A stretch of 64,000 bases of DNA. It comes from an uncultured Bacteroides sp. (GTDB lineage Bacteria > Bacteroidota > Bacteroidia > Bacteroidales > Bacteroidaceae). The DNA lies in NCBI GenBank assembly GCA_949285075.1, contig CASDXF010000026.1, positions 1 to 64,000 of the forward strand. Reading direction: 5' to 3'. The notes under the pieces are model-generated. The model saw nothing but the letters and a program-made list of their open reading frames with translations. It made no database searches and was not told the origin of the DNA. Each line of letters opens with the position of its first letter. Position 1 is the first letter of the stretch. Position numbers and translations under genes: made by a program. Shown piece by piece: positions 1-9,063 of this stretch.

Positions 1-122
1 AAAATCTGCCTGCAGCTTGATTTAACTGTGCATTGCTTAATTCTTGCCATAACTACGGCACATTTTGCGCAAAAAGAAAGCTGAATTTTCTAATGACCGT
101 TTTGGGATAAAGTATGTTACGA

Positions 123-184
123 GATGCAAATAATCTCAATTTGAGATGAAACAACAGAGGCCATCTCAAGTTTATTTTGAGACA
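123..184. repeat. Cluster of TCTCAA/TTGAGA inverted repeats
   Basis: Just beyond the 3' end of the DUF3256 gene there are successive small dyads built from the same word: GAGAT...ATCTC, then ATCTCAATTTGAGAT, then TCTCAAGTTTATTTTGAGA. Any one could form a weak hairpin ending the DUF3256 transcript, but the T tract is poor. The repeated half-site could instead be a protein-binding cluster for a gene left of the window. Nothing else is recognisable in bases 1-209. Confidence 0.35.
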
Positions 185-209
185 GCCTCATTGTTATATC
201 TGCCGAACT

Positions 210-848
210 TTATCGGGTGAACTTCCCGTTCTTCCATTGATATGTCACGGGACCGCGAAGATACTTCTTTAACTTCTCCGCTATGTCGCTTGACATATAG
301 TCGGGAGTGGTCAGCGTCACGGTCAGCCTTGTGCTTTCTTTCTCGAAGTCCGCCTTTATCAGCAGCATATCTGCCGCTCGCAGGGCCTCGTTGTAGGTAT
401 AAATCTCTTCCGAGTCGGGGGACTTGAGGAAGTCATCCATTGTGGGGAGGGTAATGAAGTCCTCTGTAGCTAAAGGCTTCCAGTCGGTTGTGTAAAAATG
501 GAGTCTGCTGTCGCACGCCGGGCCGCACGCCGTCTCCACTATGCAGACTACACGGGTCGTGTCGCTCAGCGGCAACACCTTCATTTGCCATGTGCTTTGC
601 GGCGACATCTGCATCCGCACGTAGTCTTCGCTCAAATCCGTCATTTCTGACTTTTGGTCAAAGCGGTTCTCTACTACCGCCTTCATCTTGCTTTCCAGAA
701 AATCGATGCAGTCTTCCCGGTTTACCTTTGTCAATAGCGGCACAATAGAGTCGGGTATATCGGTGAACAGCGTTTTTGCGTCTTGCGCTTGCAGTCCGAT
801 TGTCGCGAATGCGGAAAATATGGTCAATATCCAACGATTGGCTCTCAT
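210..848 (-). CDS. DUF3256 family secreted protein
   Basis: 212 residues. An N-terminal signal peptide (about residues 1-21, hydrophobic core then a GLQAQ cleavage-type site) places it in the periplasm or outside the cell. The rest matches my memory of the Bacteroidales DUF3256 family, which often sits beside truA and an EamA transporter, as here. Function is unknown. It lies 111 bp downstream of the EamA gene on the same strand but has its own TATCTTTG box at 882-889, so it is probably expressed from its own promoter as well as by read-through. The start is the ATG about 34 bp below that box. Confidence 0.75.
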   Translation of the reverse strand: MRANRWILTIFSAFATIGLQAQDAKTLFTDIPDSIVPLLTKVNREDCIDFLESKMKAVVENRFDQKSEMTDLSEDYVRMQMSPQSTWQMKVLPLSDTTRVVCIVETACGPACDSRLHFYTTDWKPLATEDFITLPTMDDFLKSPDSEEIYTYNEALRAADMLLIKADFEKESTRLTVTLTTPDYMSSDIAEKLKKYLRGPVTYQWKNGKFTR

Positions 849-881
849 ACTCTTTTATCGTATTTTACGTTAACTTCGGCG

Positions 882-889
882 CAAAGATA
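882..889 (-). promoter_or_regulatory. Predicted -7 box for the DUF3256 gene
   Basis: TATCTTTG on the minus strand fits the Bacteroidota -7 consensus TAnnTTTG and ends 33 bp before the ATG at 848. No clear TTG -33 element is seen at the right distance, so the call rests on the -7 box alone. Confidence 0.5.
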
Positions 890-959
890 TAAAAATCGGC
901 TTGTACATTGGCTTGGCCAACCGACAAAATGAAGGCTAGCCAAGCGGATACGTTCTTTT

Positions 960-1859
960 TCATCTTGTACCCAAGTACAGAAATACCATTCCCAACAGTA
1001 CTAGCGCGAGGTCGACGGCCTTGCTGCGCAGGTTCTTCTCGTGGAAGCAGAGTGCTCCAAACAGGAAAGAGACGACTACGCTGCCCCGGCGAACCATCGA
1101 CACGATGGAAATCATGGAATCGTCGTAGCTCAGGGCGTAGAAGTAGGCGAAGTCGGCGGCCGACAGGAATATGGAAATCAGGATAATGGTCCACTTCCAA
1201 CGGAAAGGCGTGGTCGTCTTCCGCTTGGGCCACCAAAGCAGCAGCAATACGGGACACATGATGAATACCTGATAGACATTGTACCACGACTGCACTAGCA
1301 TGGGGTTCAACTCTTTCATCAGGTACTTGTCGTACAGTCCGCTGACGGCTCCCATTATGGCGGCGAGTACGATGAAAAGAATCCACTTGTTGTGCTTGAA
1401 GTCGATGCCTTCTTTCTTTCCCGAACGGCTGAGCAGGAAGAAGGAGACGACGGCGAGCAGGACACCCACCCATTGATAGAAGTTCAGCCGTTCGCCGAAC
1501 ACGAGCAGGGCACCGACGAGCACCATGACGGGGCGGGTGGCGTTGATAGGCCCCACGATGGTGAGCGGCAGATACTTCATCCCGAAATAGCCGAACACCC
1601 ACGAGGAAAGCACGATGAACGACTTGACCACGATGTACTTGTGCTGTTCCCATCCGGCGGAGGGCACGTGGAAGATGGTGTCGTCAAGCAGTCCCGGCAC
1701 GAAGGCGGAACCGAGAATGAACGGCAGGAAAATGAGACTGGAGAATACCGTATTGAGGAACAGCACCGGAAGGACGGCGTTGTCCTTCAGCGACTGTTTC
1801 TTGAACACGTCATAGAATCCCAGTAGGGCTGCCGAAAGGAAAGCTAATAGTAACCACAT
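960..1859 (-). CDS. EamA/DMT-superfamily transporter
   Basis: 299 residues with about ten hydrophobic segments and the two-fold EamA repeat (about residues 3-140 and 150-295) of drug/metabolite exporters in the inner membrane. The segment GPINATRPVMVLVGALLVFGE near residue 105 is typical of the end of the first EamA half. The substrate cannot be told from sequence. It starts 22 bp after truA on the same strand and is probably co-transcribed with it. Downstream, at about 909-946, there is a 12-bp stem (GCTTGGC...) with two G-U pairs but no U tract, so termination there would be weak. Confidence 0.85.
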   Translation of the reverse strand: MWLLLAFLSAALLGFYDVFKKQSLKDNAVLPVLFLNTVFSSLIFLPFILGSAFVPGLLDDTIFHVPSAGWEQHKYIVVKSFIVLSSWVFGYFGMKYLPLTIVGPINATRPVMVLVGALLVFGERLNFYQWVGVLLAVVSFFLLSRSGKKEGIDFKHNKWILFIVLAAIMGAVSGLYDKYLMKELNPMLVQSWYNVYQVFIMCPVLLLLWWPKRKTTTPFRWKWTIILISIFLSAADFAYFYALSYDDSMISIVSMVRRGSVVVSFLFGALCFHEKNLRSKAVDLALVLLGMVFLYLGTR

Positions 1860-1881
1860 ATCGTAGAGTGAAAATAGTAAG

Positions 1882-2658
1882 CTAAGGATTTTTATCGGAG
1901 CCGTCGAGGAATAGCTCTTCCGGATACTCCACGTCGACGAGGAACAGCGCGTGTCCGGGGACGGAGGTTCCCGCCTTGCAGCGGTCTTTCTGTTCGATGA
2001 CCCTGCGGAAGCCTTCCACGCTCATCTTGCCCCGGCCCACCTCGACCAACGTGCCGACGACGGCCCGCACCATGTTGCGCAGGAAACGGTCGGCCCGGAT
2101 GGTGAATACCCACGTGCGCTCGTCCGCCTGCCGCCATTCGGCTTGCGTCACCCGGCAGTTGTTTGTCTTCACGTCCGTGTGCAGCTTGCTGAAACTGGTA
2201 AAGTCGGTATAGTCGAACAAGAGACGGGCCGCCTCGTTCATCCGTTGGTAGTTCAGCGGGGCGAATATCCGCCAACGGTATTGGCGGTCGAACGGATACT
2301 TGGACTCCGTGACGTAATATTTATAGGTGCGTGCCGTGGCGCTGAAACGCACGTGCGCTTCCGGTCGCACGGGCCGTACCCGGTAGACGGAAATGTCCGG
2401 AGGCAGAAGGCGGTTCAGCTTGTCGGTCAGGAGGGTCGTGTCTATCGGCTTCTCCCAGTCGAAGTGGGCCACCATGAGCGAGGCGTGCACGCCCGCATCC
2501 GTCCGTCCCGCTCCCACGACCTCCGTCTCTCGGCGGAGTAGGGTAGACAAGGCTTTCGACAGACACTCCTGCACGCTGATTCCGTTGGGTTGGACTTGCC
2601 AACCGTGGTAGTTCGTTCCGTCGTATGCCAAATAGATAAAGTATCTCTGTTCGCTCAT
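1882..2658 (-). CDS. truA: tRNA pseudouridine(38-40) synthase TruA
   Basis: 258 residues from the ATG at 2658. TruA isomerises uridines 38, 39 and 40 in the anticodon arm of many tRNAs. The catalytic Asp lies in [11 protein letters not shown] (about residue 54), and [13 protein letters not shown] is the usual N-terminal block. The family is normally about 245-270 residues, so this copy is full length. An in-frame ATG ten codons upstream (2688) is rejected because a TAATTTTG promoter box lies at 2686-2693, which would leave that codon untranscribed. First gene of a minus-strand run with the EamA transporter. Confidence 0.95.
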   Translation of the reverse strand: MSEQRYFIYLAYDGTNYHGWQVQPNGISVQECLSKALSTLLRRETEVVGAGRTDAGVHASLMVAHFDWEKPIDTTLLTDKLNRLLPPDISVYRVRPVRPEAHVRFSATARTYKYYVTESKYPFDRQYRWRIFAPLNYQRMNEAARLLFDYTDFTSFSKLHTDVKTNNCRVTQAEWRQADERTWVFTIRADRFLRNMVRAVVGTLVEVGRGKMSVEGFRRVIEQKDRCKAGTSVPGHALFLVDVEYPEELFLDGSDKNP

Positions 2659-2685
2659 TTTTGTTCGCTCCGTTTTTTCAGCCTG

Positions 2686-2693
2686 CAAAATTA
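2686..2693 (-). promoter_or_regulatory. Predicted -7 box for truA
   Basis: TAATTTTG on the minus strand fits TAnnTTTG and places transcription start near 2680, about 20 nt before the ATG at 2658. The dispersed repeat begins only about 9 bp upstream, so the -33 region of this promoter lies inside the repeat. Confidence 0.6.
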
Positions 2694-2701
2694 GCTATTA
2701 T

Positions 2702-3194
2702 TTTAAAAAACGACCATGCTGAAGAATGGAACATTTTCATGCCTCCAGAATGCGATAATTCCGACCGGGGTACAGTCTGGATGAAAAGAACGCCGGAAAA
2801 TGACGTTAGCGAAATTCACGATGTCGTCTGATTGGCTTATCTGCTGACTGTTTGGCTTGTTGATGGTTAGATTTCTGTCTTATAGTTTGAATACTTCTTG
2901 TTACACTGTGTAATTGTTACTTTGGTTTCGTTCGGAAAAATCTCCGAAATAGAAGCTGAAAAGGGCAAAAAGTCCGCCCGAATCGTTGGACGGGGCTTCC
3001 GTCCGTGAGGGGAAGGGCCACGGCTCAAGCCCGTTACTCCCTTTCAGTCGCTTTCTGAGGCTTTCGAGACTGGGTCTGATGCGGTTTTGCGACCGAAATT
3101 TGCGGCGATTATCCGTTTTTGAGCGTGTTTCGCTCGCTAAATCCAACGTTTTTTGCGGAATCCTTTCAGGGGAAAATCTTAAAAATAGCACATT
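2702..3194 (+). repeat. Dispersed repeat, copy 1
   Basis: About 493 bp. The left end (TTAAAAAACGACCATGCTGA, then GCGATAATTCCGACCGGGGT) and the right end (GGGGAAAATCTTAAAAATAG, then CACATT) match the other four copies. The interior has diverged the most of the five, with a recognisable block GACGTTAGCGAAATTCACGA and the GAAGCTGAAAA and GGACGGGGCTTC motifs. No convincing ORF. It fills the divergent gap between truA and the P-loop kinase remnant and is co-oriented with the latter, 200 bp upstream of its ATG. Confidence 0.8.
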
Positions 3195-3265
3195 GAGGCC
3201 AGTGGAGAGCCTTCCGCTTGATGGAGAGAAATGCGCTGTTCCTTGTAGAAGAAACTCACGACTGT

Positions 3266-3315
3266 TGTACAAGAGTCGCCCGATTCATGTACATCAACCG
3301 GACGTCTCTTGTACA
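3266..3315. promoter_or_regulatory. 50-bp near-perfect dyad centred on ATGTACAT
   Basis: TGTACAAGAG (3266-3275) and CTCTTGTACA (3306-3315) are exact inverted repeats, and the palindrome ATGTACAT (3287-3294) sits exactly at their common centre, 3290.5. The inner flanks also match at 7 of 11 pairs, so 21 of 25 base pairs of the dyad are symmetric. It lies 80 bp upstream of the P-loop kinase remnant. A dimer- or tetramer-binding operator, or the footprint of a small palindromic element, are both possible. Confidence 0.6.
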
Positions 3316-3394
3316 TGGATATTGTTTCGGCCGGAGAGGAGAAAAAGGCGTATATTCGCGTTGTTTATGTATCACGAATAAAGACTGTATCCGG

Positions 3395-3926
3395 ATGGTT
3401 ATACTGATTGCGGGAGATACGCACACGGGGAAAACCTTGTTGGCGCAAAGACTGTTGGAGAAATTATAAGTATCCTTACCTTTCCATCGACCACTTGAAG
3501 ATAGGACTTATCCGAAGCGGATTGTGCCCGTTGCGGGCCGAGAGCGGGGACGAGGAGCTGACCGCCTTCCTGTGGCCCGTGGTCAGGGAGATGATAAAGA
3601 CCTGCGTAGAGAACGCCCAGAACCTCATTGTAGAGGGATGCTATATCCCCTTCGACTGGAAGGCGGACTTTCCGGCCCGCTATGCGGAGAGCGTCCGTTA
3701 CGTCTGCCTCATACTTGCTCTGGAGTATATCGACAGTCACTTCGAGGAGATTGTCAGGCATGAGAACGCGATAGAGAGGCGGATGCCTTCGGAGCTGAAG
3801 CGTGAGGAGCTGCGCTGGGCGAACGAGCGTAACCTGCGGCAATGCCAGTCGCGCGGCTACCGTTATCTGCTTATCGACGGTGACTATTCGGAATGCGTCG
3901 AGCGTTTCTTGGCGGAGGGTGTCTGA
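3395..3926 (+). pseudogene. P-loop AAA/zeta-toxin-like kinase, frameshifted
   Basis: The start ATG (3395) encodes MVILIAGDTHTGKTLLAQRL with a Walker A motif (GDTHTGKT), then hits TAA after 24 codons at 3467-3469. The rest of the protein, from KYPYLSIDHLKIGLIRSG to VERFLAEGV at 3926, continues in another frame. Removing one base from the AAATTATAAG run near 3463-3470 restores one reading frame of about 176 residues. Related Bacteroidota proteins are annotated as zeta-toxin, adenylate-kinase or 2-phosphoglycerate-kinase-like; the substrate is unknown. A sequencing error in this A/T run is possible, but other genes here are broken too. Confidence 0.7.
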
Positions 3927-3972
3927 CTTCTTTTTTTTGATTGCAGCTTTTGTATTAAAGAATATTGCCGAT

Positions 3973-4542
3973 ATGAAGAATATAATTGAAAAGATAAGAA
4001 AATATTATCCGATGTCAGACGAATCATTGTTTGCGTTGGTAAACGGTTTTGAAGAATGCTTGTTCCCCTCTGGAGAGAATATTATATGTGCGGGACGTTT
4101 GGATAAGAAGGTCTATTTTATAGAGAGAGGCATGACGCGCTCATACGTTTTGTACAATGGTAAGGAGGTAACGACATGGTTTTCGATGGAAGGTGACGCG
4201 GCGTGCGGTTCGTGGGATTTGTACCGCAAGAGAGCGGGATTTGAGTATGTAGAGACGTTGGAAGATACATTGGCTTATGCCATTTCCGTTGACAGGCTTG
4301 ATTCTTTATATCAGTCGCATATCGACATTGCAAATTGGATGAGGGTTTTACAGCAGGAGAATTTTTTGCGCTTGCAAGATATACATATTTCTCGCTTGAA
4401 TCTGTCCGCAACCGAGCGGTATGAACGGCTGATGACGAACTGTCCTGAAATCTTTCGTAGAGTGGGCTTGGGACATATCGCTTCCTTTTTGGGTATTACA
4501 CGGCAGTCACTGAGCAGGATTCGAGCGAGGGTCATTTTTTAA
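3973..4542 (+). CDS. Crp/Fnr-family transcriptional regulator
   Basis: 189 residues from the ATG at 3973. Residues about 20-115 form a cyclic-nucleotide-binding-like beta barrel (GENIICAGRLDKKVYFIERG), and the C-terminal third is a short winged helix containing HIASFLGITRQSLSRIRARV, a helix-turn-helix with the usual SLSRIR recognition helix. Such proteins in Bacteroidota usually sense unknown small ligands rather than cAMP, and no Fnr-type cysteine cluster is visible. The A/T-rich codon use of this gene and the following region differs from the G/C-richer kinase remnant upstream. It may control the acetyltransferase starting 65 bp downstream. Confidence 0.85.
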   Translation: MKNIIEKIRKYYPMSDESLFALVNGFEECLFPSGENIICAGRLDKKVYFIERGMTRSYVLYNGKEVTTWFSMEGDAACGSWDLYRKRAGFEYVETLEDTLAYAISVDRLDSLYQSHIDIANWMRVLQQENFLRLQDIHISRLNLSATERYERLMTNCPEIFRRVGLGHIASFLGITRQSLSRIRARVIF

Positions 4543-4607
4543 CATAGGGTAAAACACGTACCGTTTCTCTTTCTTATTTTTGTCGGACGAACTAAAACTT
4601 ATTGGGC

Positions 4608-5198
4608 ATGAAGACGGAATATGAAAAATGTATGTCGGGGGAGCCTTTCTTGGGCAGTGACCCGCAATTGATGGAGATGACGATACGGACAAAACGCCTG
4701 TTGGCGCAGTTCAACGCTGCGGACTATGCGGATGTCGAACGCAGGCAGGAATTGCTGCGTGAGATGTTGGGTAGCGTGGGCAAGGGTGTCCATGTAGACA
4801 TGGACTTTCATTGCGAATACGGCAAGAACATCTTTGTGGGTGACAGGGTCATCATTAATATGAACTGTACGTTTGTAGACAATAACCGTATCGACATCGG
4901 CAACGGCGTGCTGATAGCCTCTAACGTGCAGATATATACGGCTACACATTCCATCAGTCCGCAGGAACGGATGGTACGTGACTGGAAGGAAGGGGAGATT
5001 TGCTACACCTATGCTTTGCCTGTTAAAATTGAAGATGATGTATGGATAGGTGGAGGAGCGATTATTTTGCCGGGCGTGACGATAGGGCGTGGCAGTACGA
5101 TAGGTGCGGGAAGCGTCGTGACCCGTTCCGTTCCGGCCTATTGCGTGGCGGCAGGGAATCCGTGCAGGGTAATCAGATGGCTTGACAGTCAAGGTTAG
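4608..5198 (+). CDS. Maltose/galactoside O-acetyltransferase-like protein
   Basis: 196 residues from the ATG at 4608; a TTG two codons earlier is a weaker start. N-terminal Mac domain (about 5-60: [19 protein letters not shown]) followed by a left-handed beta-helix of hexapeptide repeats ([14 protein letters not shown] to [20 protein letters not shown]). The acetyl-CoA-dependent catalytic His is in TATHSISP. These cytoplasmic trimers acetylate the 6-OH of sugars such as maltose or galactosides; the real acceptor is unknown. It follows the Crp-like regulator on the same strand and could be its target. Confidence 0.88.
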   Translation: MKTEYEKCMSGEPFLGSDPQLMEMTIRTKRLLAQFNAADYADVERRQELLREMLGSVGKGVHVDMDFHCEYGKNIFVGDRVIINMNCTFVDNNRIDIGNGVLIASNVQIYTATHSISPQERMVRDWKEGEICYTYALPVKIEDDVWIGGGAIILPGVTIGRGSTIGAGSVVTRSVPAYCVAAGNPCRVIRWLDSQG

Positions 5199-5317
5199 TC
5201 ACGGATGTCTGTCCGACGGTCATTGCGCTTTGCCTGATGCGGGAGAGGCGAGCATATGGACGAATCGTTTGTCCTTTTGCTGTAAATGGACTTTTAACTG
5301 TGCAAATCTGCGCTTTT

Positions 5318-5350
5318 TTGCGGCCATCTCACGGATTTTCCATAATTTTG
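5318..5350 (+). promoter_or_regulatory. Predicted guaA promoter
   Basis: A TTG -33 element at 5318-5320 and a TAATTTTG -7 box at 5343-5350, separated by 22 bp. The expected transcript starts near 5357, giving a leader of about 23 nt before the ATG at 5380. This supports the short guaA start and argues against the longer in-frame extension to 5182. Confidence 0.65.
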
Positions 5351-5379
5351 CACATTATATTAATAACTCATACATTGAT

Positions 5380-6903
5380 ATGCAGGAGAAAATAATAATT
5401 CTTGATTTTGGTTCGCAGACGACGCAGCTTATCGGGCGGCGTGTCCGTGAATTGGATACGTATTGCGAAATCGTGCCTTATAACAAGTTTCCGAAAGGCG
5501 ACCCGGCGGTGAAGGGAGTCATTCTCTCGGGAAGCCCCTTCTCGGTCTACGATGAGGCTGCTTTTAAAGTCGATTTGGATGAGATTCGCGGAAAGTATCC
5601 CATCTTGGGAATCTGTTACGGAGCGCAGTTCATGGCTTATACCAACGGCGGACGGGTGGAGCCGGCGGGTACTCGCGAGTACGGGCGTGTCCACTTGACC
5701 TCCTTCTGTAAGGATAACGTGCTGTTCAAGGGAGTGCGGGAGAATACGCAGGTATGGATGAGCCACGGCGACACCATTACGGCCATTCCCTCAAACTTTA
5801 AGAAGATAGCCTCTACCGACAAGGTGGAGATTGCGGCTTATCAGGTTGAAGGCGAGCCGGTCTGGGGCGTTCAGTTCCATCCGGAGGTATTCCATAGCGA
5901 GGATGGTACGCAGATTCTGCGCAACTTCGTGGTAGACGTGTGCGGCTGCAAGCAGGATTGGTCGCCGGCCTCGTTCATCGAGAGCACGGTGGCTGAGCTG
6001 AAGGCGCAGTTGGGAGACGATAAGGTCGTGCTCGGCTTGAGCGGAGGCGTGGACTCTTCCGTAGCGGCCGTGCTACTGAACAGGGCCATCGGTAAGAACC
6101 TGACGTGTATCTTCGTTGATCACGGGATGCTGCGCAAGAATGAGTTCAGGAACGTGTTGCACGACTACGAGTGCTTGGGCCTGAACGTGATAGGCGTGGA
6201 TGCTAGCGCAAGGTTCTTCGCCGAGTTAGCCGGAGTGACCGAGCCCGAGCGTAAGCGTAAGATAATAGGTAAGGGCTTTATCGACGTGTTCGATGAGGAG
6301 GCCCATAAGATAAAGGACGTGAAATGGTTGGCTCAGGGCACCATTTATCCGGACTGTATTGAGTCGCTCTCCATTACGGGGACGGTGATAAAGAGCCATC
6401 ACAACGTGGGAGGCCTTCCGGAGAAGATGAACCTGAAGCTCTGCGAGCCTCTGCGCTTGTTGTTTAAGGATGAGGTTCGTCGTGTGGGACGCGAGTTGGG
6501 TATGCCCGAGCACCTGATTACCCGTCACCCCTTCCCGGGTCCGGGACTGGCCGTTCGTATTTTGGGAGACATTACGCCGGAGAAGGTGCGTATCTTGCAG
6601 GACGCAGACGACATCTTCATTCAGGGCTTGCGCGACTGGGGGCTGTACGACCAAGTATGGCAGGCCGGCGTTATCCTCCTGCCGGTGCAGTCGGTAGGCG
6701 TGATGGGTGACGAGCGCACCTATGAGCGTGCCGTGGCCTTACGTGCCGTGACTTCTACGGATGCCATGACCGCCGATTGGGCCCGCTTGCCTTACGACTT
6801 TATGGCGAAAGTGTCTAATGACATCATCAACAAGGTGAAAGGAGTGAACCGAGTGACTTATGACATCAGTTCTAAGCCACCCGCCACAATAGAGTGGGAA
6901 TAG
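5380..6903 (+). CDS. guaA: GMP synthase (glutamine-hydrolysing)
   Basis: 507 residues, the usual family length. It converts XMP to GMP using ATP and ammonia from glutamine, in the cytoplasm. N-terminal class I amidotransferase with catalytic Cys79 in GICYGAQ and the His-Glu pair in VQFHPEV. The ATP-pyrophosphatase P-loop is SGGVDSS (about residue 222). The C-terminal dimerisation domain ends in [14 protein letters not shown], the conserved tail of the family. The gene stands alone, convergent with the recQ remnant, with a bidirectional hairpin between them. xpt at 31.7 kb is the only other purine gene in the window. Confidence 0.97.
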   Translation: MQEKIIILDFGSQTTQLIGRRVRELDTYCEIVPYNKFPKGDPAVKGVILSGSPFSVYDEAAFKVDLDEIRGKYPILGICYGAQFMAYTNGGRVEPAGTREYGRVHLTSFCKDNVLFKGVRENTQVWMSHGDTITAIPSNFKKIASTDKVEIAAYQVEGEPVWGVQFHPEVFHSEDGTQILRNFVVDVCGCKQDWSPASFIESTVAELKAQLGDDKVVLGLSGGVDSSVAAVLLNRAIGKNLTCIFVDHGMLRKNEFRNVLHDYECLGLNVIGVDASARFFAELAGVTEPERKRKIIGKGFIDVFDEEAHKIKDVKWLAQGTIYPDCIESLSITGTVIKSHHNVGGLPEKMNLKLCEPLRLLFKDEVRRVGRELGMPEHLITRHPFPGPGLAVRILGDITPEKVRILQDADDIFIQGLRDWGLYDQVWQAGVILLPVQSVGVMGDERTYERAVALRAVTSTDAMTADWARLPYDFMAKVSNDIINKVKGVNRVTYDISSKPPATIEWE

Positions 6904-6920
6904 TAGACGCTATTTTATGA

Positions 6921-6968
6921 GAATGGAGAATAAGCCGAAGCGTAACGTTTCCGCTTTATTCTCCATTC
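6921..6968 (+). terminator. guaA terminator, possibly bidirectional
   Basis: GAATGGAGAATAA (6921-6933) pairs with TTATTCTCCATTC (6956-6968) as a 13-bp perfect stem, followed on the plus strand by ATTTTTCATTT. The right arm plus tail (TTCTCCATTC...TTTTTCATTTA) closely resembles a stretch inside dispersed-repeat copies 2 (about 15040-15068) and 5 (about 58320-58348), where the pairing arm is absent. Confidence 0.8.
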
Positions 6969-6977
6969 ATTTTTCAT

Positions 6978-8651
6978 TTAAGGCTTTGCGTATTCCTTGA
7001 TGACGGCGATGAAACGCTCACCGTATGTGTCTCGTTTATGCTGACCTATGCCGAAGATGCCGCCAAACGCTTCGAGCGTGGTCGGACGTTCGGTGGCGAG
7101 GGCGTGAAGTGATTTGTCGGACATCACGATGTATGCGGGCCAGTTGTTCGCTTCGGCTATTTGCTTGCGCAATTCACGCAGACGCTCGAATAGCGCTTTA
7201 TTTTCCGTTTTTTATCGTTTGCGGCAAACAGTCCGGTATTCTCGTTCTTTTGACGCTTCTTGTCGCCTTTCACCCGCAAATCTTTTCGTTCTATCACGGC
7301 TAATTCTACCCGTTTACGGCCGTAGAGGACATCCTTTCCCAACTCCGTCACTTTCAGGTGGCGGTCTTCACCGTAAGCGATTTCGATAAATCCCATTTGC
7401 AGCATCTGCAACAAGTAGTCCTGCCAGTCGCGGAAAGGTACGTCACGTCCCGCACCGAAGGTTTTCACCGACTGGTAACCTTTCGCCACTATCTCGTTGG
7501 AATACGTCCCGCGCAATATCTCGGCCGTTAAAGTAAATCCTATCTGCTCCTTTGTACGCATGATGGCGGATAATGCCTTCTGCACGAGTTCGGTTCCCTC
7601 GAAAAGCATGGGCGGAGATATGCAGACATCGCAGTTACCGCAATTGTGCTCTGTCGTTTCACCGAAGTAGTTCAGTAAAATGCGTCGGCGGCAGACTTGC
7701 GCTTCCGCATACTCCTGCATCCGTTTTAGTTTCTCTAAGTTAATCTCTTTCTGCCCACTTTCCTCGACAAAGCTGCGGAGGGTAATCAAGTCCTGTATGT
7801 TGTAAAAAAGTAGCGTTTCGGTGGGCAATCCGTCGCGCCCTCCACGACCTATCTCCTGATAAAAGCTCTCTATGCTCTTGGGTAGATTATAATGTATAAC
7901 AAAGCGCACGTTGCTCTTGTCTATTCCCATACCGAAGGCTATCGTCACTACTATGACATCGATACGGTCGTTGACAAATTCCTCCTGCACCTTGTTGCGC
8001 TCGTCCATTGACATCCCCGCATGATAAACGCCCACCGATATGCCGTTTGCCCGAAGCTTCTGGGCAAGCTTTTCCGTAGTCTTGCGCACAAGGCAGTAAA
8101 TGACTCCGCTCTCATGCCGATGCCGCTCAATGACGTTCATGATTATGCGGAGCTTGTCTTTAGCGGAATAGCCGCGCCGCACGTCCAGACTGAGGTTAGG
8201 ACGGTCGAAAGAGCCAACGAATATTTGCGGGTCGTGCAAGTTCAGGCGTTCCACGATATCCGCCTTTGTTATCTTGTCGGCGGTTGCGGTCAAGGCGATG
8301 ATGGGAATTTCCGGAAACTCGTCGTGTAGAATCCCTAATTGCGTGTACTCCGGACGGAAGTCATGTCCACACTGCGATATGCAATGAGCCTCGTCAACAG
8401 CGAAAAGGGAGACTTTCAGGCATTGCGACATCCAAGAAATTTCGGTCAGAAGGCGTTCCGGAGACATATACAGTAGCTTTACCTCTCCACGTTGGCACCT
8501 TTCACGTATCATTCTGTTCTCTCATGCTTTCGGCTTGAATGCCGTTGGCACGCAACGCCTCAACCTGATCCTTCATTAAGGAGATGAGGGGGGATATCAC
8601 GATAGCTGTTCCGGGTAATAGTAAAGCAGGTATCTGAAAACAGACTGATGC
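6978..8651 (-). pseudogene. recQ: ATP-dependent DNA helicase RecQ, multiply broken
   Basis: Read on the minus strand, homology begins at about 8650 with [16 protein letters not shown], just past the Walker A lysine, so roughly the first 50-60 residues including GGGKS are absent. That frame runs through [20 protein letters not shown] to a TGA at 8502-8504. The helicase core resumes in another frame at about 8512 (LLYMSPERL, then the DEAH box as [18 protein letters not shown]) and continues through the motif VI region and zinc-site cysteines to a stop at 7157. The HRDC domain (ATERPTTLEAFGGIFGIGQ) lies in a third frame ending at 6978. Without Walker A no active RecQ can be made. Confidence 0.9.
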
Positions 8652-8671
8652 AAAAATTCAGAAGGAAGTAC

Positions 8672-8712
8672 AAAAAAAGTGATTATCTGTAGTGTACAAA
8701 TAATCACTTTTC
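8672..8712 (-). terminator. Terminator downstream of tRNA-Glu
   Basis: On the minus strand GAAAAGTGATTAT pairs with ATAATCACTTTT across a 12-nt loop, followed by a run of T residues. It begins about 10 bp past the tRNA 3' end and separates it from the recQ remnant. Confidence 0.75.
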
Positions 8713-8721
8713 ATTATTTCG

Positions 8722-8793
8722 TAGTGGATACGAGAATCGAACTCGTATTGCATGCGTGAGAGGCATGTGTCCTAACCGTTAGACGAATCCACC
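8722..8793 (-). tRNA. tRNA-Glu (anticodon CUC)
   Basis: A 72-nt cloverleaf folds cleanly: acceptor GGTGGAT/ATCCACT with a G-U first pair, D arm GTCT/GGAC with GG in the loop, anticodon arm CATGC-CTCTCAC-GCATG giving anticodon CTC, a four-base variable loop as in other tRNA-Glu, and T arm ACGAG-TTCGATT-CTCGT. CCA is not encoded, as is common in Bacteroidota. The TTCGTCTA...AGGACAC body matches tRNA-Glu of other bacteria. It reads GAG codons. Confidence 0.93.
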
Positions 8794-8985
8794 GTTTTAT
8801 ATCCCTATTGGATATCTTTAACGAGTGCAAAGGTAAGGCTTCTTTTCGAATCAAGCAAGCATTTCAGACTTTTTTTCTAAAAAAACATCAGAATTTACCT
8901 CAATTACCATCTAAGCGATTCCACTAAACCATTATAAGCCATTCATTTAGAGCCTATTGTTTTAAGAAATCACTTCCTATAAAAA

Positions 8986-9013
8986 TAGCGGGATATCTTT
9001 CAATATCCCGCTA
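8986..9013 (-). terminator. Terminator of the OmpH-like gene
   Basis: TAGCGGGATAT (8986-8996) pairs exactly with ATATCCCGCTA (9003-9013); on the minus strand it is followed by TTTTTATAGG. It lies 50 bp past the stop of the OmpH-like gene. Confidence 0.85.
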
Positions 9014-9063
9014 AAATATATTGGATCTTACTATTTACTTGAACCAACTTGGTACAGTGAAGT

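Noticed and set aside
865-1653. Long minus-strand open frame of 262 codons
   Set aside because: Arg/His/Pro-rich composition and complete overlap with the EamA transporter, which has clear membrane segments; a G/C-rich shadow frame.
2901-3381. Open frames of 123 and 131 codons across dispersed-repeat copy 1
   Set aside because: Not kept in the other copies of the repeat; the composition is not protein-like.
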